A program made the translations under genes and the position numbers. From Anaerolineae bacterium (GTDB lineage Bacteria; Chloroflexota; Anaerolineae; Aggregatilineales; Phototrophicaceae): a DNA stretch of 35,284 nucleotides. The stretch is from contig JALHOR010000054.1 in assembly GCA_022842885.1 (NCBI GenBank), positions 1-35,284 of the forward strand, read 5' to 3'. Positions 24,031 to 31,468 of this stretch are shown here, piece by piece (position 1 is the first letter of the stretch; each line of letters starts with the position of its first letter). Below the pieces are notes generated by a model that worked only from the letters and a program-made list of their open reading frames with translations, made no database searches and was not told the DNA's origin.

Positions 24031-24493
24031 GTTCCGTGAGGAGCATATTTTGTTGATGAAACGCACGTTGGCGATTTTGCACCATCTTTTTAAGAACGTC
24101 TCGCAAGAAACCGCAACTACATTACGCGATGGCGCTGATGGTTGGACATCGTTGGAAGTGTTATGCCACCTGCGCGATTTTGACCAGATTTTTTATGACC
24201 GCGCTGTGGCGATTCTCAGCCAAGATTATCCCAATTTACCTCCAGCTGACCATGAGGCGTTGGCAGTAGACCGCGCCTATAACCAGCAATCGCTGCCAGA
24301 GGTACTCAAAACCCTCAGCGAATCGCGCCAACGGTTCGTTACTTTTTTTGAAAGTGTGCCAGACGATGAGTGGGAACGGGCAGGGGTGCATCCCACGCGG
24401 GGGCATTTTACGCTGCATAATGCCTTGTTGCAGGTTGGCACGCATGATGTGAATCATATCGAACAAATCACCCGCATTTTGATTGGCGGGTAA
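24017..24493 (+). CDS. DinB-like (YfiT/DinB superfamily) protein
   Basis: A 158-residue four-helix-bundle protein of the DinB-like superfamily. The three likely metal ligands are H51 (VLCHLRDFD), H143 and H147 (GTHDVNHIEQI). Family members bind a divalent metal; some are thiol (bacillithiol or mycothiol) transferases, many have no known role. The ATG at 24017 lies inside the upstream gene, 14 bp before its end, with AAAGGA 11 nt upstream, so it is probably translated by coupling with the DUF4062 gene. The name does not imply the E. coli DNA polymerase IV gene dinB. Confidence 0.85.
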   Translation: MEMSKFREEHILLMKRTLAILHHLFKNVSQETATTLRDGADGWTSLEVLCHLRDFDQIFYDRAVAILSQDYPNLPPADHEALAVDRAYNQQSLPEVLKTLSESRQRFVTFFESVPDDEWERAGVHPTRGHFTLHNALLQVGTHDVNHIEQITRILIGG

Positions 24494-24508
24494 AAACCGC
24501 TGTTCATT

Positions 24509-24573
24509 TTGAACCACAAAGGTCACGAAGGACACAAAGAATTTTCATAACCTCTGTGCGCTCTGTGGTTCAA
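24509..24573. repeat. imperfect palindromic intergenic repeat
   Basis: Ends TTGAACCACA (24509-24518) and TGTGGTTCAA (24564-24573) are perfect 10-bp inverted copies. The inner parts (AAAGGTCACGAAGGACACAAAG and CCTCTGTGCGCTC) continue the pairing imperfectly. This ACCACAAAGG.CACGAAGG pattern resembles the widespread AACCACAGAGGCACAGAGG-type dispersed repeats of many bacterial genomes. It lies between convergent genes and could double as a terminator. Confidence 0.6.
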
Positions 24574-24616
24574 GATTGCAGTAGATTACAAGTCAAAACT
24601 ATGTTCAAAAAGCCTA

Positions 24617-25210
24617 TCACTTCAAAAATATCTGAATATCCGGCGCGATGATTTCAGGGGCTGTGTTGTAAGCATAGGTGCGCTGCCAATTGCCCTCGGC
24701 ATCCAATAAAAATGTGGAAGCCGTGTGGTCTACGGTATAGTCTTCCAACATGCCACCGGGATTATTAATCTCATACACGCCGTTGAAGGCTTCAATCACA
24801 GTGCGAATCGTCGCTTCTTCACCCGTTAGACCGACGAAATTGGCGCGGAAATTGGCTAGATATTGTAACAAGCGTTCCGGCGTATCGCGTTCACCATCCA
24901 CGCTGATAAACACAAAATTGACTTTTTCAGCATCGGTGCCAAGCATCTCTTGCACGCGCCGCATTTGCGCCAATGTCACTGGGCAAACATCCGGGCAGTG
25001 GGTATAGCCAAAAAAGAGAACGGTCAATTTACCGCGAAAATCGCTCAGGCGGGCAAGTTCACCAAATTGGTTGACCAACGTAAAATCGGTAATGGCGACC
25101 GCCGGATTGATACTCATCACACCATCGGGCAGCGGTTCGGCAGTCGAACAAGCTGCCAACAGCCCCACTAACCCCAAAACAACGAGCCATACTTTTGCTA
25201 ACTTCAACAT
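24617..25210 (-). CDS. SCO1/SenC family lipoprotein
   Basis: A 197-residue exported thioredoxin-fold protein. The signal peptide ends in a lipobox L-A-A-C21, so it should be anchored by lipid to the outer face of the membrane after LspA cleavage. The copper/redox motif is C72-P-D-V-C76, with the conserved H162 (VDHTASTFLLD); these three residues bind copper in Sco proteins. The family delivers copper to, or reduces, the CuA centre of cytochrome c oxidase. No oxidase genes lie in the window, so the partner is elsewhere. The ATG at 25210 is preceded by GGAGAGGGG at 8 nt; a TTG lies two codons upstream. Confidence 0.93.
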   Translation of the reverse strand: MLKLAKVWLVVLGLVGLLAACSTAEPLPDGVMSINPAVAITDFTLVNQFGELARLSDFRGKLTVLFFGYTHCPDVCPVTLAQMRRVQEMLGTDAEKVNFVFISVDGERDTPERLLQYLANFRANFVGLTGEEATIRTVIEAFNGVYEINNPGGMLEDYTVDHTASTFLLDAEGNWQRTYAYNTAPEIIAPDIQIFLK

Positions 25211-25396
25211 AGACAATACCCCTCTCCGGTATTATGGACTAATCCCGATTATAGGCATTGCCTGTCAGACAAAGGTCATGGTCTTTGCCAGTCAAATATC
25301 ACATCACCACCCTGTTCAGTACATGACCAGTGCAACGCACCTATGGTAAGATAGGCGGCAGCATGTGCTACGCCGATGAATGAGAGGATTTTTATC

Positions 25397-26143
25397 ATGC
25401 GATTGGAGTTAACCGACCAAGTGGCATTAATCACTGGGTCAGCCCACCGGGTAGGACGGGCGATTGCCTTGGCACTGGCAAAAGAGGGGGTGCATATCAT
25501 GGTGCATTATAACAGTGCCACCCCCGAACAAGTGCGAACCACGCTCCATGATATAAAATCTTTTGGTGTTGATGCTTTCGCTATTCAAGCGGATATTGGC
25601 ACACCGGAAGGCGTGCAAGAGGTCATGACTGCCACCAAAGATAATTTTGGGCGGTTGCATATTCTGGTGAACAGTGCGTCGGTGTTTCCATCTGGGCATT
25701 TGCTGGATGTGACATTGGAAAGCTGGGAATTGACGATGAACGTCAATTTGCGAGCGCCCTTTTTGTTCACGCAGCAGGCAGCCCGCCTCATGTTAGAAAA
25801 TAACCCGCCGGGTGGCGCAATTGTCAATATTTGTGACCAAGGCGTAGAACGTCCCTGGGTGAAGCGTCCCCATCATGGCGTCAGCAAAGCCGCCTTATGG
25901 AGTTTGACGCAAGTGAGCGCCGCCAGCCTTGCGCCGGAAATCCGCGTGAATGCCATTTTGCCGGGTCCCGTGATGAAAACCAATAATGGCATGACCGATG
26001 ACGAATGGCTGCAACACGGGGAACGCACGCGCCTAAAAATCACGGGCGAAGGCGATGATGTCGGACGGGCGGTGGTTTACTTCGTACAGGAAAGTTTTAT
26101 CACTGGTGCGCTGCTGCATGTGAATGGCGGCGAACATCTCTAA
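25397..26143 (+). CDS. short-chain dehydrogenase/reductase, pteridine-reductase-like
   Basis: A 248-residue SDR with an NADPH-binding TGSAHRVGRAI at 13-23 (the HR pair favours NADPH), NSAS at 92-95, and D147 in VNICDQG. The D in place of the catalytic Ser, plus ERPW after it, is the pteridine-reductase (PTR1/FolM) pattern. The catalytic YxxxK reads H160-GVS-K164, so the general-acid Tyr is replaced by His; the codons CAT GGC GTC AGC AAA are unambiguous. Length and the C-terminal TGALLHVNGG are normal for the family. GAGAGGA lies 8 nt before ATG 25397. The Nudix gene follows after 19 bp and is probably in the same operon. Activity is uncertain given the missing Tyr. Confidence 0.87.
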   Translation: MRLELTDQVALITGSAHRVGRAIALALAKEGVHIMVHYNSATPEQVRTTLHDIKSFGVDAFAIQADIGTPEGVQEVMTATKDNFGRLHILVNSASVFPSGHLLDVTLESWELTMNVNLRAPFLFTQQAARLMLENNPPGGAIVNICDQGVERPWVKRPHHGVSKAALWSLTQVSAASLAPEIRVNAILPGPVMKTNNGMTDDEWLQHGERTRLKITGEGDDVGRAVVYFVQESFITGALLHVNGGEHL

Positions 26144-26162
26144 ATCATGACGAGGATGCTTC

Positions 26163-26798
26163 ATGACAGTTCCAAATTGGTTGACTTGGGCAAAAGAAAT
26201 TCAAGCGATTGCCCAAACAGGGTTGGCTTTTACTGAAAATGTGTACGATAAAGAACGCTATCACCAATTACAGCATCTCGCGGCGGATATTATCGCTGCC
26301 CATACCGATATTGCAGTGACCCCACTGCGCGAGATGTTTGAAAAAGAGGCAGGGTATGCCACGCCCAAGGTGGATGTGCGCGGTATTGTCTTCAAAGAGG
26401 ATACGCTGCTGATGGTGCGCGAAAAAATGGATGGCGGACGCTGGACAGTGCCGGGCGGTTGGGCAGATGTCAATACCACGCCCGCCGAAGCGGTGGTGAA
26501 AGAAGTGCTAGAAGAAAGTGGCTATCGCGTGCGTGCCACCAAAATTCTGGCAATTTACGACCGGAACAAACATGCTCACCCGCCGTATCTGTTTCATGTG
26601 TATAAAGTTTTTATCCGCTGCGAATTACTTTCAGACATACCGGAAAAAGCAACCACTGACTACGAAACGGGCGAACCGACTTTTTTCAATGAGGCGGATA
26701 TTCCTGTAGATATTTCAACGCCGCGCGTGACAGCTACCCAACTTGCCCGTTTTTTCCAACATTTGCGCCAACCAGATTTACCAACGGATTTTGATTAG
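26163..26798 (+). CDS. Nudix hydrolase with Nudix_hydro_N-type N-terminus
   Basis: A 211-residue protein. Residues about 5-62 form a helical N-terminal domain of the type seen before some ADP-ribose- or NDP-sugar-cleaving Nudix enzymes. The Nudix domain starts at about 68, with the box at 99-121: G99-x5-T105-x7-K113-E114-V-L-E117-E118-x-G120-Y. The first Glu of the consensus is Thr and the Arg is Lys, but the metal-binding E114/E117/E118 are intact. It would hydrolyse a nucleoside diphosphate linked to another group; the substrate is not predictable. The gene starts 19 bp after the SDR gene and likely shares its transcript. Confidence 0.9.
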   Translation: MTVPNWLTWAKEIQAIAQTGLAFTENVYDKERYHQLQHLAADIIAAHTDIAVTPLREMFEKEAGYATPKVDVRGIVFKEDTLLMVREKMDGGRWTVPGGWADVNTTPAEAVVKEVLEESGYRVRATKILAIYDRNKHAHPPYLFHVYKVFIRCELLSDIPEKATTDYETGEPTFFNEADIPVDISTPRVTATQLARFFQHLRQPDLPTDFD

Positions 26799-26808
26799 CC
26801 ATTTCCAG

Positions 26809-26814
26809 TATAAT
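26809..26814 (+). promoter_or_regulatory. TATAAT -10 box before the first Uma2 gene
   Basis: A consensus -10 hexamer lies 33 bp before the ATG at 26847, in the 48-bp gap after the Nudix gene. No convincing -35 box is seen, so activation or an extended -10 may be needed. Confidence 0.4.
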
Positions 26815-26846
26815 AAACATAACGATGATTCACGGGACAATTTGGT

Positions 26847-27515
26847 ATGTTGGACGAAGCATTACTCACATCTCCCATAACACGCACAGCTACACTCCCT
26901 TATGGCAAGATTCTGGCAGTCGGTATTAGCCATGAAGACTTTCTGGCAGGGTACAGTGGGCAGCATGTTGAATGGGTCAACGGAGTGGTTATCGAAATGC
27001 CTTCTATCACCGATAAACACGATGCTTTGAATGGTTATCTGCGAATTTTGCTGACCACTTATTTGGAATTGACCGAAGGTGGGCGTGTCTGCCAAGACCC
27101 GATGATTATGAAATTGGAAGGCATTTCATCGCGTGCGCCGGATATTTTGATTTTGCTGCCTGACCATATGACCCGCTTGCAAGACAATATTGTCATTGGC
27201 GCAGCTGATTTGGTCATTGAGATTGTGTCGCCGGGCAGCCAACGCACTGACCGCATTGAAAAATTCCAAGAATATGAAAAAGGGGGCGTCCCAGAATATT
27301 GGATTTTAGACCCCCAGTTCCAAGAAAGTGCTTTTTTTCAATTGAATGACGATGGGGTTTATGACCGCATCGCACCTGATGATGCTGGTGTGTATCATAG
27401 CAAAATTTTAAAGGCGCTGCGTTTGCCGATTGCGTTGTTGTGGCAGACACCGCTGCCGAGTGTTAAAGACACAATCGCATTCCTTGAAGCGATGTTATCC
27501 CATGAAAGAACGTAA
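26847..27515 (+). CDS. Uma2 family endonuclease-like protein
   Basis: A 222-residue protein of the Uma2/DUF820 family, a PD-(D/E)xK-fold group very abundant in cyanobacteria and Chloroflexota. Key residues: P98-D99 (RAPDILILLP), E125 in VIEIVSPGS, and K139 in IEKFQEYE. The usual GVPEYWILDP strand follows. The second motif is E-I-V and not ExK, with the Lys supplied from the next helix, as in many members. Nuclease activity is predicted by fold only; native roles of the family are unknown. Its 3' end overlaps the RNA methyltransferase gene by 14 bp. Confidence 0.88.
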   Translation: MLDEALLTSPITRTATLPYGKILAVGISHEDFLAGYSGQHVEWVNGVVIEMPSITDKHDALNGYLRILLTTYLELTEGGRVCQDPMIMKLEGISSRAPDILILLPDHMTRLQDNIVIGAADLVIEIVSPGSQRTDRIEKFQEYEKGGVPEYWILDPQFQESAFFQLNDDGVYDRIAPDDAGVYHSKILKALRLPIALLWQTPLPSVKDTIAFLEAMLSHERT

Positions 27516-28158
27516 GATTCACCCTGATAATGCTATTCTGGCAGAACTTGACCAACTCGTGGAGACACGCCAAGAACGCCTGAAAACTGTGGTGCGCCAG
27601 CGGCAGCGCGGCTTGATGGTTCTCATGGAGCATGTCAATAACCCATTTAATCTGGCGGCAATCTCGCGCAGTTGTGATGCTTTTGGTGTGCAAACCATCG
27701 CCTATACGATTGCGCCCGAACAGGATTTTGACCCCTATACAACGGGCAGTCCGGCGGCGATGTCCTCTAGCAAATGGCTTGATTATCGTAGTTTTACGGC
27801 AGGCACCGACGCCGCGCTGACCACCTTAAAAAGCGAAGGCTGGCATCTCATCGCAACCACCCTCTCCGACACGGCGTATAGCTTGTACGAGATGGATTTT
27901 ACGCCCTACCCACAAATTGCCTTATTGGTGGGAGATGAGCGTAATGGGTTATCCCAGACTGCCCTAAGCATGGCAGATACCCATCTCACGATTCCAATGT
28001 TGGGGATGATTCAAAGTTTTAATGTCTCCGTTGCCACCGCCATTATTTTGTTTGAGATTGTGCGCCAGCGGCGTGCCAGCGGGCAAGCGTTTATGCTGCC
28101 CGAAGCTGAACAGGAAACCCTATTTCATCAATTTGTGCGGCGGTCTTTGGCAAAATAA
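27502..28158 (+). CDS. trmH: TrmH-type (SpoU) tRNA/rRNA 2'-O-methyltransferase
   Basis: A 218-residue SAM-dependent 2'-O-ribose methyltransferase of the trefoil-knot SPOUT class. Motif 1: NNPFNLAAISRSCDAFG (46-62, with R56). Motif 2: IALLVGDERNGLS (139-151). Motif 3: IPMLGMIQSFNVSVATAI (164-181). This order and the lack of an extra N-terminal RNA-binding domain fit TrmH, which methylates G18 of tRNA, better than RlmB. The start at 27502 (MKERKIHP) lies inside the Uma2 gene and matches family length; a longer frame from 27430 would be atypical. The assignment to tRNA G18 is by family, not shown by the sequence alone. Confidence 0.85.
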   Translation: MKERKIHPDNAILAELDQLVETRQERLKTVVRQRQRGLMVLMEHVNNPFNLAAISRSCDAFGVQTIAYTIAPEQDFDPYTTGSPAAMSSSKWLDYRSFTAGTDAALTTLKSEGWHLIATTLSDTAYSLYEMDFTPYPQIALLVGDERNGLSQTALSMADTHLTIPMLGMIQSFNVSVATAIILFEIVRQRRASGQAFMLPEAEQETLFHQFVRRSLAK

Positions 28159-28252
28159 ATGCCGCATATTTTGCCCGAATCCCCTATCTCTTGGGGGGAC
28201 AGACAACGCCTATCCGGTTACAATTAGCATATCAACATAGGAGACGTTCCGT

Positions 28253-29347
28253 ATGTTTCGACGGTCAACACTGGTTTTTATTCTTTTTGCGCTGATTGTG
28301 GCGGGCTTAATTGGCTACAGCCAGTTTGTGCAGCAGCAACCGCCGCTGGAAATCACGATTGCGGTGACTGGCTTGGCGAAAGACTGGGTGAATGTTGCCG
28401 CCACCCGCTTTAACGCTACTTCGCCGCTGGTCAATAATGCCACCACTCGCGTGCAAATACGGGTGATAGATGCCAATGATATGGATGTTTGGCAAGGCAA
28501 TTCGGGCTGGACGGTGCAAAATCATCCGGTTCTCTGGTTGCCTGCTTCCACAATGGCACTGAATTATCGCCCAAACAATTTATCATTTACGACATTAGAA
28601 ATTTCAACGGCTCGCACGCCAATGGTCTGGGGTGGCTTTAGCAGTCGCGTGGCAGTCATCACCAAAGATGGACAGCGCCCGTTTGATTGGGGTGCCGTCA
28701 ACGAAACCTTGGTGGCGCAGCGATGGCAGAATTTGGGCGCTCCGGCAAATTGGGGCAACGTCAATATGGCGATTAATGACCCCACTGATTCGATTGCGGG
28801 GGTTGCCGTGTTGTTATCCGGCACAGCCGATTTAACAGGCAGTGGCACACTTGCCCGCGATGCTGTCAACAGCAGCGATTTTAATGCGTGGGCAACGCCC
28901 CTCGCCGATAGCACACGCAACCTCAAGACCGTCACTCCGGCGCAGCGCATGGCACAACCGGGCGGCATTGCCAATGGGTTTGGCTTACTGCCAGAAGTGC
29001 AATGGCTCAACAGCTTGAATGACCTCAACAAACAAGAACCGATGGTATTTCATTATCCCGGTTTTCAATTTGTGTTAGATTTTCCGTTGGCACTCTGGGA
29101 TGATTCACAGACCACCCCTGCCCAACGCGAAGCTGCCGCCGCTTTTGCCGCATATCTTGTTGGCAACGAAGGGCAGCAATTGGCGATTGAAAATGGCTTG
29201 CGTCCAGTCAACAGCGAACCGACTGCCGCCGATGCGCTTTTTGCGCTGGCTGAACCGAATGGCATGGTACTCGCGCCGGATTATGGGCTGCAAATCACTA
29301 TTCCAGACCGCAGCATTGTGGAAACACTCTTGCGGGCATTGGATTAA
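28253..29347 (+). CDS. extracellular solute-binding-like protein
   Basis: A 364-residue protein with one N-terminal membrane helix at about 5-24 (signal anchor, no lipobox) and an outer part shaped like a bacterial solute-binding protein (SBP_bac_11 type): LEITIAVTGLAKDWVNVAATRFN at the start, LWLPAS, MAINDPTDSIAGVAVLL, and AAAFAAYLVGNEGQQLAIENGLRPVNSEP near the end. No ABC permease is adjacent. It shares this fold with the first two-thirds of the VWA lipoprotein downstream, which suggests that the two arose by duplication and work together. AGGAGA precedes the ATG. Ligand unknown. Confidence 0.82.
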   Translation: MFRRSTLVFILFALIVAGLIGYSQFVQQQPPLEITIAVTGLAKDWVNVAATRFNATSPLVNNATTRVQIRVIDANDMDVWQGNSGWTVQNHPVLWLPASTMALNYRPNNLSFTTLEISTARTPMVWGGFSSRVAVITKDGQRPFDWGAVNETLVAQRWQNLGAPANWGNVNMAINDPTDSIAGVAVLLSGTADLTGSGTLARDAVNSSDFNAWATPLADSTRNLKTVTPAQRMAQPGGIANGFGLLPEVQWLNSLNDLNKQEPMVFHYPGFQFVLDFPLALWDDSQTTPAQREAAAAFAAYLVGNEGQQLAIENGLRPVNSEPTAADALFALAEPNGMVLAPDYGLQITIPDRSIVETLLRALD

Positions 29348-29353
29348 GCCAGT

Positions 29354-29382
29354 GGCTTTCAGCGGTCAGCTATCAGCTTTGA
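29354..29382. repeat. AGCTGTCAGC-type degenerate repeat
   Basis: The stretch GGCTTTCAGCGGTCAGCTATCAGCTTTGAA contains serial TCAGC units (CAGCGGTCAGCTATCAGC). It resembles dispersed TCAGCTGTCAGC repeats often found between genes in bacterial genomes. It lies just after the solute-binding gene. Confidence 0.3.
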
Positions 29383-29473
29383 ATTTGCTTGTGCCGCCCA
29401 AACGAATGCCATTTAAAATTGGGTTCGATAAATTTCAAAAAGCATGGGGCGTGTTCAAATCAGTTGATTTTCC

Positions 29474-29501
29474 GTAGGGACACGGCATGCCGTGTCCCTA
29501 C
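29474..29501. repeat. perfect 28-bp palindrome (dispersed-repeat type)
   Basis: GTAGGGACACGGCA followed by its exact reverse complement, with no loop. It sits alone in a 225-bp intergenic gap between the solute-binding gene and the VWA lipoprotein gene. Very similar GTAGGGGCACGGCATGCC-type palindromes are known as dispersed intergenic repeats in several phyla. Confidence 0.75.
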
Positions 29502-29572
29502 ACATACACAGGTTTCACACAATCTGAACATGAGCCAAAACAATTAGCACTATGTTCAAAAGAGAGGGTGTC

Positions 29573-31333
29573 ATGAAAAAAAATCTATTTCTGCTGATGC
29601 TCCTGCTGATGGCGCTGGTATTAACCAGTTGCGATGCCACCAGCAGCACCAATAATGCGGGTAGTAATGCGGGCAGCATTCCCGCGAATGCTATCGAAAT
29701 CAGTATTATTTATGCGCCGGAATTTAAGGATGCCATGCTGAAGATTGTGCCGGATTTTAATGAAGCATATCGCACTGGCAAAAATCCGGTGACGGGGCAA
29801 CCCTTGGCAAGTGGTGAACGCCCGATTTATATCACGGGTAAAGATGGCTCCTCTGGGACGACGATGCAAGCCGTCGTGAATGCCATCATCGCGCCCAACA
29901 GCGCCAGCGTGGAAAGACCCGTAATTTTTAATCCGAGCGTGATGCATTGGCTGGCGCTGGCAAATCATCTCAGCAACCGCGAATTGTTTAATATCTCAGA
30001 AGCGCGTCCGACGGCATTAGCGCCCGTGGTCATGGCAATTTGGGAAAGCCGCCTGCAAGCCATCCAGAACACCGTTGGTTATGAAGACATCGGGTGGGAA
30101 GAACTGCTGTTGGTCTTGGAAGCCGAAAATGGTTGGCAGGATTTTGGGCTGCCGGATGCCCGCCGCACGGTCTATTATGGGCATACTGACCCCTACGTGA
30201 GTTCGACAGGGTTATCTACGCTCATTTCCGAATATTATGCCGCAGCGCGTAAAAATGGCTTCACTGGGCGCGTGCTGACGATGGGTGAAGTGACCGATGA
30301 GGCTGTGCGCGACGGCGTGCGCCAAATCGAAAGCCTGATTCGCCATTATTCCAGCCGCACCACCGAATTTAAAAATTACATCGCTCAAGGTCCTGAATAT
30401 TTGGATTTTGTGGCGCTGGAAGAAAATGACCTCATCGCTATCAATCGCGGGTTGACCGATTATAAACCGCCGGAACGTTTGGTGGCGTTGTATCCCAAAG
30501 AAGGCACCTTCTGGCACGAACACCCGATGGGCATTGTCAACGCTAGTTGGGTAACGCCGGAACAGCAAGCCGCCGCCAAAATCTTTGTGGATTATGTGCT
30601 GCTGCCCGCCCAACAAGAATTTTTGATGTCGTTTGGTTTTCGTCCAGCAAACCCAGATGTGCCGTTGGGCTTCCCATTTGAAGAACAATACGGCGTGCGC
30701 GTTGATCAACAAATTAATGTGCTGGATGTGCCAGAACCAGAAGTGGTCGCAGCGATTCAAGAGAGTTGGTCATTCGTCAAAAAACAAGCCGATATTTTGC
30801 TGTTGATTGATGTGTCCGGCTCAATGGGGCAGGAAAATCGGTTGGAGCAGGCGAAGCAAGCTGCTTTAGTCTTCATTGACCGTCTCGATACCAATAATCG
30901 CGTTGGTTTGGCAGTGTTTGATACGACCATCAATATGCTCGTGCCACTGGATAATTTAGAATCGAATCAAAATACGCTACGAGACGCGATTAATTCGCTG
31001 CAACCGTTGGGCGGCACGGCGCTGTTTGATGCGGTTGGCAACACGGTTCAAACATTAAATGCTGCCGATGAATCAGATCGTATTCGCGCTGTGGTGTTGT
31101 TGAGCGATGGGCAAGATACCGAATCGGTCACATTTGATTTGGCAGAGACAGCAACGGTGATAGAAGCCAGCCGAAATGACCTAAATCCGGTGATTCTCGT
31201 ACCAGTGGCGTATGGTTCCGATGCCGATATTCGCTCTCTTAGCCGCCTTGCCACTGCCAGCAAAACAACGCTGCTTTCCGGCGACCCCAACAACATTCAA
31301 CAATTGTTGAATCTGATTGGCAGTTTCTTCTAG
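29573..31333 (+). CDS. substrate-binding and VWA domain lipoprotein
   Basis: A 586-residue lipoprotein with lipobox L-T-S-C20. Residues about 40-360 form a solute-binding-protein fold (IEISIIYAPEFKDAMLKIVPDFN, GSSGTTMQAVVNAII, FVDYVLLPAQQEFLMSFGFRPANP). Residues about 405-586 form a VWA domain with intact MIDAS D413-x-S415-x-S417, T482 (GGTAL) and D512 (LLSDGQD). This combination is known from annotation of related genomes as substrate-binding and VWA domain-containing protein, of unknown role; metal-dependent ligand or partner binding outside the cell is likely. The start MKKNLF at 29573 follows GAGAGGG; a longer frame from 29552 would spoil the signal peptide. The related solute-binding gene lies upstream. 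Confidence 0.88.
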   Translation: MKKNLFLLMLLLMALVLTSCDATSSTNNAGSNAGSIPANAIEISIIYAPEFKDAMLKIVPDFNEAYRTGKNPVTGQPLASGERPIYITGKDGSSGTTMQAVVNAIIAPNSASVERPVIFNPSVMHWLALANHLSNRELFNISEARPTALAPVVMAIWESRLQAIQNTVGYEDIGWEELLLVLEAENGWQDFGLPDARRTVYYGHTDPYVSSTGLSTLISEYYAAARKNGFTGRVLTMGEVTDEAVRDGVRQIESLIRHYSSRTTEFKNYIAQGPEYLDFVALEENDLIAINRGLTDYKPPERLVALYPKEGTFWHEHPMGIVNASWVTPEQQAAAKIFVDYVLLPAQQEFLMSFGFRPANPDVPLGFPFEEQYGVRVDQQINVLDVPEPEVVAAIQESWSFVKKQADILLLIDVSGSMGQENRLEQAKQAALVFIDRLDTNNRVGLAVFDTTINMLVPLDNLESNQNTLRDAINSLQPLGGTALFDAVGNTVQTLNAADESDRIRAVVLLSDGQDTESVTFDLAETATVIEASRNDLNPVILVPVAYGSDADIRSLSRLATASKTTLLSGDPNNIQQLLNLIGSFF

Positions 31334-31347
31334 TGATAAGCCTCAAT

Positions 31348-31380
31348 GCCCCAGACATGCATTATAAGCGTGTTTGGGGC
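31348..31380 (+). terminator. hairpin after the VWA lipoprotein gene
   Basis: A 13-bp stem (GCCCCAGACATGC / GCGTGTTTGGGGC, two G-T pairs) with a 7-nt AT loop lies 14 bp after the stop codon. It lacks a T-tract but is long and GC-rich at its base, and is well placed as a terminator. Confidence 0.6.
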
Positions 31381-31429
31381 GAACCTTCCCTCTTATCCTC
31401 ATTCCAATGCCTCCGTTTTTCGCCTGTGC

Positions 31430-31435
31430 TATACT
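31430..31435 (+). promoter_or_regulatory. TATACT -10 box before the second Uma2 gene
   Basis: A near-consensus -10 hexamer lies 33 bp before the ATG at 31469, downstream of the terminator hairpin. It is at the same distance from its gene as the TATAAT box of the first Uma2 gene. No clear -35 box. Confidence 0.4.
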
Positions 31436-31468
31436 AACGCCAATCCGGTATCGTGAAAGGATTTTGCT

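Noticed and set aside
24017..24493. Naming the DinB-like gene as DNA polymerase IV
   Set aside because: The protein is a 158-residue four-helix metal-binding type with three His ligands, not a Y-family polymerase.
24598..24611. CTATGTTCAAAA shared with a site at 29550
   Set aside because: A 12-base AT-rich match between two gaps is within chance expectation in 35 kb; the flanks do not match.
28180..28199. TCCCC/GGGGA hairpin after the RNA methyltransferase gene
   Set aside because: Five-bp stem without a T-tract; too weak for a terminator call.
30212..30760. 182-codon minus-strand open frame inside the VWA lipoprotein gene
   Set aside because: No ribosome site or recognisable domain, and the plus-strand gene has a complete, family-matching protein there.
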